A DNA stretch of 64,000 nt. Origin: Dactylorhiza incarnata (Eukaryota > Streptophyta > Magnoliopsida > Asparagales > Orchidaceae). The notes under the pieces were generated by a model. It searched no databases. It saw nothing but the letters and a program-made list of their open reading frames with translations, and had not been told where the DNA came from. Below are positions 34,834 through 46,243 of this stretch, one piece after another (the first letter of the stretch is position 1; every line of letters begins with the position of its first letter). The stretch is from NCBI GenBank assembly GCA_033032865.1, contig JAWHQI010000099.1, positions 4,577,501 through 4,641,500 on the forward strand. The letters are read 5' to 3'. The translations under genes were made by a program, and so were the position numbers.

Positions 34834-36306
34834 AACGCTCAACCTAGCACTCTTTCCCCCCAGTGCATCTCAAGGCCCCACTGGAACCCTCCCCGGTTAA
34901 GGACAAGACATGATTTAGAGGTTAGGTCTCTAATGCACACAATCCTACACCCTCGCTATTGTGAGACACATGTCATAGGTTTATTGATTATGGACATACT
35001 AAGCGTGTAAGCCTTAAATATGTTAACTGTGTTATAATTGCATGATTAGTTTTAGATTTACAATTTTATCGAAGATTATTAATTTTAAATCCATTTAGAA
35101 AAGTTTTATTCATGCAAATAACTACAAAGGAAAATATGATTTTCAGATTTTTTAATGATATAATTTACTTTAGCATTGGAAGATATAACTAGCATGGATA
35201 TTGATTTCTTCCTGTGGTAAGAGATAATGCGAGTGTGATGAGTTAAGACAATATGGTGCAAAGCTAAGTAAAATTAGACAAATATAAGATTGAGTCGCAT
35301 GTATTCAAACATAGAGTTTTGAATTTTCATAGAGCTAGAAAGAAGTGACAATTCTATTTGATTTCATCTTGTTTATTTCAAGTTAATTCTTAGGTCTAAA
35401 GATAATGAGATACATGCAAACAATAGAGATACAAATTACACACACAAAATAAGATATGAAACTAATACCAATAGCCATCATATATTCATAATTCCTAAGG
35501 TTGATTTATGATAATTCTTGATAGATCATGAATTATGATATATGATAATAGTGAATTTTAGCATAGGATATTAATAGGTCATGGTGGTGTGAGTATAGTT
35601 CATATTCATCCTTTTAAAGAGACAAACAAAATTGTTTTGGTTATCTGAAAGTAGAAGACAATGATACTTAACACAGTAAAATAATATTTCAGAAAATAAT
35701 AAATAGAGAAATCAGAATTTTTTGGAAAATATGCTACCGCCAGCGTTAATGATAACGCCTGGCGTTAGCAACAGAGTTAATATATTTGATTTAAAACACA
35801 TTGTTTTTGATATTATTTGATTCTGATTTTTCTCGATTATGATTTTCAATATAGGGGCTATTATATGCAGCAATGAAAAATAGACAAATATGCAATTAGA
35901 TGCGCATTTAATATTTTAGCCTAAGACCCCTAAAAATCCATTTAAATCCAATTTTGAAAGTAATTTCATTAGTCTTGATAATATCACTTAGCAAATTTAG
36001 CATTCAATTTATAATGATAATATAAGACATTTATACGCAATGGATTTAAAAAGTATGAAACATAGGAAAAAGGAAACATAGATCACAAAAAAATTATGAC
36101 TTTATGTTCAATTTAATTCAATTTTGATTTGATAAACATTAGGCTTAAAATGTAAAAGTCATATTTCATAGTATATCTAAGTGACCTTAGCGTGTTGGCT
36201 CAAAAATAAGAAAATAAACAAAAGAAAAAGCAATTAAGCATATCATGAAGTAGAGTAATGATATTTCATTTTTAATTTATTTCTACTTCATGCAATACGA
36301 TGATTC
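34834..36306 (-). other. Non-coding middle region of the gag-only element
   Basis: AT-rich, no ORF. One paired word (CCAGCGTTAATG and TAACGCCTGGCGTTAG, 35740-35769), the same type as in the LTR, sits alone inside this internal sequence. Confidence 0.5.
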
Positions 36307-37659
36307 CTAGTGAATGAGAGATTTAGGTATCCAAAGGGGACCATGTGTGATGGTTCCCTTGGGTACCCAAATACATCGTGTGGGCTTTTGGAGAGATAGT
36401 GATGAATGGGCCTTTATAAGTGGAGTTAGTGTTTCATTTTTAATTTTGGGCCTCCATTCATACTTTGGTTGTTTATCATTTAAATTCAAATTATGATTAT
36501 TTGACATCTTTTTGGAATGATAGTTGTTTGAAAAATAATTCATTTGGGATTTATGTTTATTCAAATTATTTTTCAAAATACATTGATGTTGATAATCATA
36601 ATGAATTTTATTATAAGGATTCTTTGAAAGTATATAAGAGTGATGGTCTTTCTTAAGAATTGAATGTTGAAAGAGTGGGTTACAATATGTTTTAAGTGAT
36701 TGGTTCTTATTTTGATGATTTTCATTTCCACACTTTCTTATAGACATACTCTTATAATATGAAGTTAAGCTTTTAGACTTTTGATAATTTGATAAACTAG
36801 AAATAAAAGATTTTTTATTATATGAACAATTTTGAATAAACATTTTTAATGATTCTAGTTTATCCCTTAAATTATCATTTTCTTTTATCAAATTTTCATT
36901 ATGCTCTTTTGAAGTTAAAAGACCTTTTTCCAAAACCTTGAGTTCTTCTTTACAAGTATTGTAATCAAAACAAGGTTTAGCATTTTTAATTAAAGAGCAT
37001 GAATGAGAATTTGAAACATCAATATAAGATTCTACTTTAGCGTTTGCTTTTATAGTTTTATTTTCTAAACGTAATTTGGAATTAGCATGTTTCAACTTTG
37101 AAATTTTACGTTTAGCAAATTTAAGCACACGAAATGTAGAAATAGAATTTGTTACAAAAAGACAAGATTTAGATTTTCTTACCTTGCTATAATTTCCGTC
37201 TTCTCTTTTGCTTGATGTTTTGTCATCAAATGAATCCAATATTGTGACGTTGAATTCTTCTTCCTCCAAGCATAAGTCCTCATTCGTTTCTCCTCTTGGA
37301 TCAATAAGGAATTGCTCTTGTTCATCATCTGTGGAAGGAAATCTATAAGTAGTCTCAAGAAATTTCCAAACTTCAAAAGCAGTAGGAAGCGTATAAATAA
37401 GTTTGAAAATATTTTGATCAAGTGCACAATATAGACTATTCATAGATTTGGCATTTAAAAACTTTTCATTTTTATTTAGAATATTTGGGGGTATTTTAAT
37501 TGTAATATTCCAAACTTCAATATCCAAAGATTTAAGAAATTTTTCCATAAGAGTTTTCCACCCATTATAATTTTCACCCATAAATAATGGTGGACATAGA
37601 GATTTTTCATTTTCATAAAAATTATCCCCTCTAGAAGATGCGAGATCATGAAGCGCCAT
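36307..37659 (-). CDS. Gag-like protein with internal deletion
   Basis: The most likely start is the ATG at 37659 (MALHDLASSRGDN), although the frame is open back through the PBS, which reads as WYQS. The first 110 residues match the Copia Gag N-terminus: CPPLFMGENYNGWKTLMEKFL, then LPTAFEVWKFLETTYRF. The rest of the capsid and the zinc knuckle are missing: the frame jumps to an acidic part (DLCLEEEEFN), a long coiled coil (about residues 185-300) and a basic, His/Asn-rich tail. It ends with CIWVPKGTITHGPLWIPK, like the WVPK motifs that precede protease in Sireviruses. The frame is intact for 450 codons although all of pol is gone. It might act as a Gag-derived helper or assembly protein, or simply be young. 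Confidence 0.7.
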   Translation of the reverse strand: MALHDLASSRGDNFYENEKSLCPPLFMGENYNGWKTLMEKFLKSLDIEVWNITIKIPPNILNKNEKFLNAKSMNSLYCALDQNIFKLIYTLPTAFEVWKFLETTYRFPSTDDEQEQFLIDPRGETNEDLCLEEEEFNVTILDSFDDKTSSKREDGNYSKVRKSKSCLFVTNSISTFRVLKFAKRKISKLKHANSKLRLENKTIKANAKVESYIDVSNSHSCSLIKNAKPCFDYNTCKEELKVLEKGLLTSKEHNENLIKENDNLRDKLESLKMFIQNCSYNKKSFISSLSNYQKSKSLTSYYKSMSIRKCGNENHQNKNQSLKTYCNPLFQHSILKKDHHSYILSKNPYNKIHYDYQHQCILKNNLNKHKSQMNYFSNNYHSKKMSNNHNLNLNDKQPKYEWRPKIKNETLTPLIKAHSSLSLQKPTRCIWVPKGTITHGPLWIPKSLIH

Positions 37660-37695
37660 TATTCCCGGTTGTGAAGCCGTATTGGAATAACCTAC

Positions 37696-37707
37696 GCTCT
37701 GATACCA
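37696..37707 (-). other. Primer-binding site of the gag-only element (tRNA-iMet)
   Basis: TGGTATCAGAGC on the minus strand, two bases after the LTR end. Confidence 0.9.
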
Positions 37708-37709
37708 CA

Positions 37710-39457
37710 TGTTGGATCTTACGGCGCCCTTAGATGGGGGGGGGGGTGAATAAGGGTTTTATGGAATTTAAATCTTAATTAAAAATATTAGAGTTTGCAA
37801 ATGAAGTTTCAGAATATTTTATAAGAAAATATATTTAAATATTCCAGATAAGATTATATTGAAGATTCTTTCTTAAATAATTGAAACAAACTTTTTGTTT
37901 ACTTTTGATAACGCCTGGTGTTAAGTCTTAACGCTGGGCGTTAGTTCTCCAGAGAATATTCTTATGAACAAAAAGATTGCCACAGTGATTTTACTTATGA
38001 AATCTTAAATGAAATACAATTCTAGAACATCAGATAATGAAAATAATTATTGTATATCAAAGATAATTATACAAATGTTAATTTTAATACTTTGATGAAA
38101 ATAGAAATTAAAACATTCTTGAAGAGGAAATAAAATCAATATAATAGAACATTAAAAGACATGATTTTATTCCATAATAAATTGAATACACAAATGTTTA
38201 ATTTCTATAACGCTGGAAATTAAGGCAAAAATATGAAAATACACTTTTTGATGTTTCACCGGTCCTTCTCCCAAGGACCGGTTGGCTATAGCATATCTAT
38301 CCCCAGATGAGGCCTCTAGCCACCCCTAGATCTACCCTCGACCTAGTCGCCATGCACAAGGCGGCGAATTACCCCCTAAGCCTCACAAGGACATAGTCGC
38401 CAACACAAGGCGAATTTACCCACGGAATCCTTCCCGGAATCCGACGTTCTCACCGAACGATTTCTCCACACAAAATACAAACAGGAAAAATAAAAGATTA
38501 CAAGATAAGTAAAGAGAAACTCCCCAAGATTTCTGAAGGTGAAGACGAAGTCGATGTAGATGTTGCGTTCTTGAAATGATCGACCTTCGTATGGAATATG
38601 CGTTGTAGACCTTCTCCTTCAAAATCTTTTTTAGATCTTCATGTTAGCCCAAGGGAGATCTCTTAATTCGTTGTACATGAACCTCTCTCCAAAGTATCAG
38701 AATTCTGGAATCATCTCTTTTTAATTTGAAAGAGAGGAGTTGTACTTTTAAATAGCCTCGGAAGCTAATGCGTGTGTTAAGGTTAACGCCTGGCGTTAGT
38801 GAGGTAGTTGCTGAAAACGTGCATAAACTCGGGAGCATGGCTGAACAAATTTTCGTCGAATAGAACTAATTTCGTCGAACTCGCCTTCGTCGAACGCATC
38901 CTTCGTCGAACGGAAAAACCGCCACCATCAGGATCGTGCAAGAACCAACTTTCGTCGAACGGAATCGATTTCGTCGAACGGAGCTTCACGTTCATCGAAT
39001 GCAGTTTGTCCAGCGCAAATTCGTCGAGCGCAGAAGATTTCGTCGAACGGAATTTTCGTCGAACTCAGGCAAATTCGTCGAACGGAACTCTAAGTTCGTC
39101 GAACGCAGATTCGTCAACCTCAACTCGATGGCATTCCTCTTCTTGTTAACGCGGGGCGTTAACAGTTACCACGAGAGTTAGCTCTCTTTTGTCGACCGCA
39201 GTTCGACGGCTTTGTTCTCGACGGCATTCCTTCTCAGCGGTTTTCTTCTCAACGGTTGATAATGCTGGGCGTTAACTACTAACGCGAGCGTTAGCTATCT
39301 TTCCAGGGAGTCATTTCCAATCAGCAAACTATTCATAAGGATGTGTAGCTATAGTTCCTGTACAACCTGCACACTATAAACACACACAATACTAGATTAA
39401 ATACAGCACAGTGTTTGTTATTCTCAAACCAAGAGATGCGGAACATAGGCTCCAACA
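37710..39457 (-). repeat. 5' LTR of the gag-only element
   Basis: TGTTGGATC..CTCCAACA, 1748 bp, a close match to 29274-31046 with small indels. It contains TTAACGCCTGGCGTTAG (38783-38799), TCGTCGAACG words (38850-39110) and the G run (37736-37746). Confidence 0.9.
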
Positions 39458-39462
39458 ATAAT

Positions 39463-40250
39463 AAAAAGAGTTACAAATAACAAAAGACTAAAACATCAAA
39501 GAAACTACCTCAAAGGTTGAACTTGAAGATGAGGTCGGCGTGATAGATCTTTCTTCAAGGCCTTAGCGTTCACGAACGTTGACGGGGTTCTCTTGACTGC
39601 AAAAAAGAGTCTCTCTCAAATATAGTAGTTGTGGCTTAGATGCGTCATCCAAAATCAGTAAATTAGCAAATCAAAATGGAGGCGGACTGCTCTTTAAATA
39701 GGCCTGGATCCTAGCGCCTGTGGTAGTGCTACCGTCGGGCGGTAGCCTCTTTGAGCAACAGGCTAGCATGCAGATCGAGTTATTTTTGGTAACATTCTGG
39801 CTCCAAAATTAGCAACCCATCCTACCGCACCGTGGTAAGGGTAGCGCATCGCGTTAGCAACATCTCTTTCCTAGCTGACAGATCTCCCTCCATTTCTTCT
39901 CCTCAATCAGCATCATGATCACGGGGTTTCCATAAGCTACCACCGGGCGTTAGCCTTAATGCGTCGTAGTAAAACATACTATATTCAGTCCCGATGACAT
40001 TCCTTTCTCGATGAATGCTTCCTTCTCAACAATATTTCCTAATATGTAGAAGTTACCGCCAGCTGTAGCGTTAGCGCGCCGCACTAGTAGTAGAGTGTTG
40101 ATCAGATAGGAAATTGTCATCTATATTTTTCATACTCTTAGAGGCTTGAAAGCAGAAGTTCCTGCACACTATAAACATATGGCAAGTATAATTAAATACA
40201 ATGTGATTTGTTATTCTCAAACCAAGAGATATGGAAAGTATGTTCCAACA
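39463..40250 (-). repeat. 3' LTR of the second Sirevirus-like element, right piece
   Basis: Continues 28695-29273 after the 29274-39457 insertion. It ends TGTTCCAACA before the purine tract. Contains GCTACCGC/GCGGTAGC-type words (about 39715-39750, 39940-40090). Confidence 0.75.
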
Positions 40251-41620
40251 AACTCCCCCATTTGATTATAACAAATACTCTTAGAAAGAAATCATTCAAA
40301 TATAAGACTTGCGTTTATAGTAAAGGATAGGCATGATTGTACTAATATGCTCCCCTATATAGATACTCCTCCTGTATGAGTGCTCCCCCTACATCACAGC
40401 ATCCTATGTATTTCACTCCCCTTAAGTGTGATTTTCTTTCAAAGTTATTCTCCCCCTTTTGCTATTATCAAAAGAGGGTGGAGAGAAGGAAAGATCATGA
40501 TAAGGTTTTATGACTTAGTGATACTACATGGTGAGTGAGTAAAGGACGAAGTTCGAATAACTTAGTTATTCTCCCCCTTTTGTAGGAAGTTTGAAGTAAG
40601 AATAAAGTATCAATAAATAAGTAACCAATACCAATTGTTGGGTAAAAACGTATTTATGATCGAGCGCACTAGTAGAAAGGATAGTGGAAAGCATGTTTTA
40701 AGATAAATAAACATCTTTATAAGAGTTTGAAGCAAAATAAATGAGTAAGAGTTTTGTTTTAGAAGAAAATAGATGTTTTATCAAGTTGAAGGCTAAGATC
40801 ACAATATCATTTGTATCAAAATATATAATAGCACTTGTTTAGATAGTAAATAAGCAAGAGTGAGCATACAAGGTGTAACGGAAGATAAGTTCAAATATAA
40901 TAAGCATTCATAAAAGAAACATCCTTTTTAAAAATTTCAAGCATAGAAAATGAATAAGAGTGTTAGTTTTTGAAATTAGATGTTTTGAATTGAAATCCAG
41001 GCTATGCTTTTGGTAAACAAACGTATTTCAAGTATGATTTGATTTATCAAGACAAGTTAGAAAAATACAAACTTATAAATTCATAATGTAGGTAGACTTA
41101 AACATTGTAGAGATTATGCAAATATATCTAGTGCATCTACTAGAAATTGTAGATAAGATATGTAAACATGCATTAAAGTCCAATACTCTTGAGTAAAAGG
41201 TTTATAAGAGATAATGATGTGTGCAAGTAGTGTGTTTGATAAGAGTATACAAATGATTAATCAAAACACATGACATGTATATAGGAATAAGCACAATATT
41301 ATTGAAATGCATTTTTAGAGTTACTTCCACCCACAAAGCTATATTTGATTTCAATGCTCATAGAAATAGTCCAACTCCCAAGGTGCTTTACACACACAAT
41401 GTTCATTAAGACTTATTAGGGGTGTAAAGTAGTGCTTGGGGGATCACATATATTATAACTTTTCTTTTATTTATTTGTGATCAGGTGTACAAGAAGTAGT
41501 GTATAAGAGAGTTTGCACAAGACAATTTACGATTCTCTCCAAGGTGCTCAACCTCATAATGCACATTAAGACTTATCAAGAAGGTGAGTAGTGCTTGGTG
41601 GAGTTATCTTTGTCAAATAT
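40251..41620 (-). other. Non-coding internal region of the second Sirevirus-like element
   Basis: Starts with a purine tract and several TCCCCCT blocks (40251-40590). The paired ~65-bp blocks seen in the gag-only element recur at 41379-41447 and 41541-41603. No ORF. Confidence 0.6.
41616..41620. repeat. Target-site duplication AATAT (left)
   Basis: AATAT before TGATGATT at 41621; repeated at 47532-47536 after CTTATCA. Confidence 0.8.
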
Positions 41621-43370
41621 TGATGATTAAAATTTGGGATTTTGTTACTTCTTTTTAATTTGGTTATGGTTTGCGCAACCTTTATATGACGTGATTAGAA
41701 TTCGATGGATATTTTTGAAGAGTCTCGCAAGTACTCCTACTTTGAGAAATTAACTGTTATCCTATCGAAAGATAGAAGTAACAGTCTTTTTCTTCTTTTG
41801 AAATATTGACGATTACACTTTGATTACAACGCCGAATTCTATTGATTTTTAAAATAGCAAAGGAAAGTTTTGCACTAAATTGGTTTGAAAAGCTTTTGTT
41901 TAATTTTTTAATCCAAATTAATCATATAATAAAGGCAAGTATACCTTATCGTGAGTAATACAAGATATTTTGTTTTAGAAAATATCGAGGTCGTATATTT
42001 CCGCGGATCGTGTTGATTATACAACTTTGAGGAACAAACTATTATTTTATCGGAATAAGTTTTTAGTGTGCGTTTTTAAAAGAAAATGATAATAAGCGTA
42101 TAACTAGAGTTCTAAACGATGATAATAAATATCGCCCGATGTCGAATTGCCTTGAGACGAAAATAGTCTTTTTAGAAGTAAAAGAGATGACTTTTTAAAA
42201 CATTAAAATGGCTTGGCCATGGAGGTTCCATAATTATGAACGCTCCTCTATCGAGGGTACGCCCACCTGGGATTATGAATATTCAACTGAACTCTCGTTC
42301 TATAATCGAATCTTCTTAATACTCGCTTTATGTTGGGAACCACGCTATTGGGTTTTTACTTCCAATTCGGGAGACTTACCTCATCCTCTCTCGAGGATAG
42401 AGCGCACTTCTCTTTACCCATGTGTGATCAGTCCGTACGCATGAGCCTCTCGACTAACTAGTGTACGGAGACGGAAATTAAAACCACACATCGATTATGT
42501 GGCTCCACTCAAAGTTATTCTCGGGTAAACCTTAAGCTCGTTATTATTTTAGAAAGAGATGTTTTATTTTTAGAAAAACTATTTTTGTGTCCCAATGCTC
42601 TTCGACATCATGCGCTAAAGGAAATTAGCCACTCATCTGAATGGAGACGACATTAATAGTTGGAAAATACAAGTTTAATAATTTTAACGGATATAAGCGT
42701 GAAAGAAGGAAATAAAAGACTTATATAAAAGCAGTAATAGTATCCGTCTCAACCGTCTTAAACAAGCGCTAAAATGTTCTTAGCCTCTTATCCAGGATGG
42801 GGGTGGTATAGAAATGAAAAGACATATAAAAGATTAAATTATATCCGTCCCAACCGTCTTAAATAAGTGCTAAAGAAAATTAGCCTCTTACTTGAGATGG
42901 CGGTGGTATATAACAGTTATATAAAGACTGAAAATTAAAACTAAGTTACAAAAAAGAAAAACACTATCTCATAAACTCACGCATTCTACTTGTAATAAAA
43001 AGATTGAATCGAAAGAAAGCGTTTAAACGAAAATGATAAATAAAGCGTTAAAGAAAAAGCGATAAACTATTCTTATGAAAGCAATAAACCTAAATTATGA
43101 AAGCAATAAACTAAACTTTGACCCAAATGTTGTAATGTAAGTATGAAGAAGAGATAATAAAAGTGCAATAAGTACAAAAAATAGAGAGAGCGCAAAAAGG
43201 CTTCCCTAAACTAAAACTGGCAGGGCCAAACGAAACCCTGCATAAACATATAAAAGAACAAAACATAATAAAATATTAGATAAATATGGGGTGCCTCCCA
43301 CGAGCGCTTTGTTTACCGTCGCGTAGCTTGACTAAACTAAAGTACCAGGATCATCGTTTGATAGGGAGTG
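41621..43370 (-). other. Non-coding 3' part of the Gypsy remnant
   Basis: No ORF I can support. Two related ~70-bp blocks with CCGTCTCAACCGTCTTAA / CCGTCCCAACCGTCTTAA and GGTGGTATA lie at about 42742-42815 and 42844-42915. The GGTGCCTCCCACGAGCGC motif at about 43290-43308 is typical of sequence just after pol in Athila/Tat elements. Confidence 0.45.
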
Positions 43371-43544
43371 CTATAATGAGGGATTAACGTGCATAGTAAC
43401 TTCATCATCTCCCACCCGAAGGAGGAGTAGACCATTACTGACATCAATTAGCGCACGGGAGGTGGCCAGGAAGGGGCGACCGAGGATGATAGGTACCTCA
43501 GCATCCTCCTCAATGTCTAGGATGACAAAGTCTACCGGGAAGAT
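43371..43544 (-). pseudogene. Gypsy retropepsin (aspartic protease) C-terminal fragment
   Basis: The minus strand encodes [20 protein letters not shown], continued by [14 protein letters not shown] and [13 protein letters not shown], then a stop at 43373-43371. ILGRPFLAT is the hallmark of the protease flap-side half in Athila/Tat polyproteins. The catalytic DTG half is missing, because the LTR at 43545 cuts the frame. No RT follows downstream, so pol was lost before or during the rearrangement. Confidence 0.75.
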
Positions 43545-45063
43545 TGATGAGTCCCATTTATATACAAATATTTGGACTCATCTGGGCTAGTTTTCATGCA
43601 TTTGCACTTCACTTTTAGTTCATTATCGCTTAAACTTCACTTGAACACATTTCTTCACAAAGTGCACTCTTTGGGCCCATTTTGGCATGCAATTGCGCGC
43701 TATGTTGTTGGGGGTAAGCACACGGTGCTCCCTAACCCTTTTTTATTTATTTGGATTGAGCTGGAAGGGTATTCCCAGCTGTATGATTGATGTTTGGTGC
43801 TGTGCAGGTGGGTAGATCATCAATTATGCCCAGTTTTCATGTCTGCATGAATCGCACGGTCGTGCGTTTTCTTTACGCACGGTCGGCTGCGATCGTGCGT
43901 TCATTTGCGGCCCAAAAACAACATTCTGAATTAGGTCGTGCGTTTTTACACATGGTCGTGCGTTTGGTCGTGCATGAACAAAATTCTGCACCTGTCTATA
44001 AATAGCTGCTCCGCAAAAACAACCGGAACTTCTTCATTTCTAGTTCTTTTCCTGCGCCGTTTTTTGCGTTTTTTTCATTCTAAGACTCCTCTCTTCATCT
44101 AGGGACTTCAAGGAAGAGATTGGATCTTACTTTCATCATCAAGGAAGGTTTGAAGAGCATTGGACATCAACGGTTCGTGACACGAAGAAGACGGGCCATT
44201 GGGAGGAAGTGACATCCCTCCTTTACCCCGGACGCAGGTGAGGACCGTGCTTGGATGCGGATTGACAACCCAACGATTCCAACCGTGAATCCCAGCAAGG
44301 CTTCGGAGTCGGTCGAATCTCTTACTCTTTATTCTTTCGAAATGATGTTTGTATGCTAAACTCTATATTTTGTGGATGAAGAGCATGATAAATCTAGATC
44401 TGTAATGTTTATTTCATCTTTATGAAATTCCTTTTGATTTATTAATGTGTATGAGGTGCACCCCCATCCATTTTCCATCCACATCCGTCATCACCCTCCA
44501 CTCCATTACGCTAGCCTACTCTTCCATTCCGTAAGACTACTCTTCCATCCGCCAAGCTAAGCGGTGCTAACGGCCCGTGTAATCCACCTCTACTCCGCCG
44601 GTGCGACCCCTTCCATTTCTCTTGCCTACTCGTTCATCTGCCTAGTGAAGCGTGGCATAGCGGCCCGTGTAATCCATTCGCCTAACGAAGCAGCGCGCTC
44701 AAGGCCTGCACAGTTCGATTCCGCTTGCCTACTTGTCCATCCACCCTTGCGAAGCAGCACGCTCAAGGCCTGCCTAGTCTCCATCCTGCCAAGTGAAGCA
44801 TTGCATAGCGGCATTGCATAAGAGTAGTTTAGTTATTTTCTTTTATTTCCACAAACCAAATCACCCCCTTTCGCACCCATCCGACCTAAAGGACTTCGAT
44901 CTCAAGTCCTTCCTCAATAGTTAACTCCACCTTACTGTGTTCCTTCGAGATTCGATACTCCGGGATTCACTCCTCATTTTATATTACTTGAACGATCGGT
45001 ACACTGCCGTTTTGTGTCGTAGTCTTGCTACCGCCTATAGCGGTGTGCTAAGATTTGCGCATA
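43545..45063 (+). repeat. LTR of a second Athila-like family, plus orientation
   Basis: It starts TGATGAGTCCC, like the Athila-like LTRs in their own orientation, and ends just before a tRNA-Asp PBS. U3 carries CGCACGGTCGTGCG dyads (about 43854-43990), followed by the TATA box TCTATAAATAGC (43994-44005). The segment 43840-44533 is repeated at 46154-46846. Confidence 0.8.
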
Positions 45064-45069
45064 AAGTTT

Positions 45070-45087
45070 TGGCGCCGTTGCCGGGGA
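45070..45087 (+). other. Primer-binding site (tRNA-Asp, perfect)
   Basis: TGGCGCCGTTGCCGGGGA, an exact complement of the tRNA-Asp(GTC) 3' end with its CCA. Confidence 0.9.
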
Positions 45088-45292
45088 ACACAGACATGTG
45101 AGTTTGCTGTAGAGGGAGACAAGAGATAGTAGTTCTTCGAGTGTGTATAGCCGCTTTGTTATTTTTGTTTGCTTTTTAATTATATATTGTTTGTTATTAT
45201 TTCTCTCTCCTATTTTAAAGTTTTAAGCAAGTTTCCCAAGTTTTGTTATAATTGAATGTGTAGCTTTTCTGCGCAAAGAACTTTGAATTGCT

Positions 45293-46243
45293 ATGGATTC
45301 TATGCCTAAGCTTAGCTGCTATGACACTTTCTGTCATGCTATTGACGCCTTAAATATTATGAATGATGAGCTACGTAGGACTTTGCGTTGTTTGCTTTGT
45401 CAAAATACGGATCATGTTTTGAAGGACTGCCCCAGGCTTTTACCTACTCCAATTCCTGACCGCTGCTCCTTCACTCATGACAAAATTGTCCCTACCGCTC
45501 ATTCTTTACCCATGGAGGCAATCGTTCCCTCTACCCTTGAGCTTATCTCGTGCATGGACTCTTCACTCCCTGTATATGGCTTTACTCCTAGTGATGACAA
45601 TGATTTATTTGATGGCCAACAAGGTGAGAGTTGGGAGATCCATGATGAACTAGAGTGGGATGAGGAAAGTATTATTTCCATTGGGGAGGCGTTAGCAGAT
45701 CTTTTTGCGGAGGAACCTGATATTTTACTTTCCGACTCTGATGTTCCTCCAGTTTCTTTGCAAACTTTTTCTACGCATATCTTTTATGATCCTGTCGAAG
45801 ATTATTTTCAGGGTGATGTTCTTGACCTCCAAGTTGCACCAAAGTGGGATGATAAGGATGACCTTTCTAATGAGGAGTTATGCACCTCTTCATTGGTGAA
45901 GGAGATCTGTCGCACCATTGATGCCTTAGAGTTTTCAGATGCGCCTCGTTATGACTCTTATGACACTGACAGTGATCATGCTTGGGAACCTGCCAGGAGT
46001 GACACCGGGGCCACTCCTCCTTTTTGTGAACCTTTTAGTCCTTCATCCATTTTATTTCCTAATCCTCCTTCTAATAATGCTGATATTGATAAATTCATCC
46101 TTCCTGCTCCCTCTCCACAAAGTGCATTTGGTCGCTTGGGAACCTGCCAGGAGTGTCTGCATGAATCGCACGGTCGTGCATTTTCTTTATGCACGGTCGG
46201 CTGCGATCGTGCGTTCATTTGTGGCCTAAAAACAGCATTCTGA
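45293..46243 (+). pseudogene. Zinc-knuckle ORF of the second Athila-like family, chimeric 3' end
   Basis: A 316-codon frame from MDSMPKLSCYDTF. It has one CCHC knuckle, CLLCQNTDHVLKDC, matching the second knuckle of the 8029-9261 ORF, and a similar acidic tail including DTGATPPFCEPFSPSSILF. From 46134 the frame enters LTR sequence, so the last 36 or so residues are not native. No capsid or protease is present. It starts about 205 bp after the PBS. Confidence 0.6.

Larger units (their letters stand above)
29274..39457 (-). mobile_element. Gag-only (pol-deleted) Sirevirus-like Copia element
   Basis: LTRs at 29274-31046 (1773 bp, 3') and 37710-39457 (1748 bp, 5'), with TSD ATAAT on both sides. 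The minus-strand PBS TGGTATCAGAGC (37707-37696) is a perfect initiator tRNA-Met match. A gag-like ORF follows at once (to 36307), then about 4.1 kb of AT-rich non-coding sequence (solo LTR removed) to the purine tract. There is no protease, integrase, RT or RNase H, so the element is non-autonomous. An opposite-strand solo LTR interrupts it at 33710-34828. Confidence 0.9.

Noticed and set aside
36307..37710. Gag start at the ATG overlapping the LTR/PBS border
   Set aside because: The first residues would be the PBS itself (WYQS). The ATG at 37659 precedes the recognisable Gag domain and is preferred.
42184..42560. GC-rich block with a 78-aa frame that might be a host exon
   Set aside because: Lies inside the Gypsy remnant between its TSDs; no splice context or recognised domain.
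45070..45087. tRNA gene fragment at the tRNA-Asp match
   Set aside because: Only the 3'-end complement is present, right after an LTR. It is a primer-binding site.
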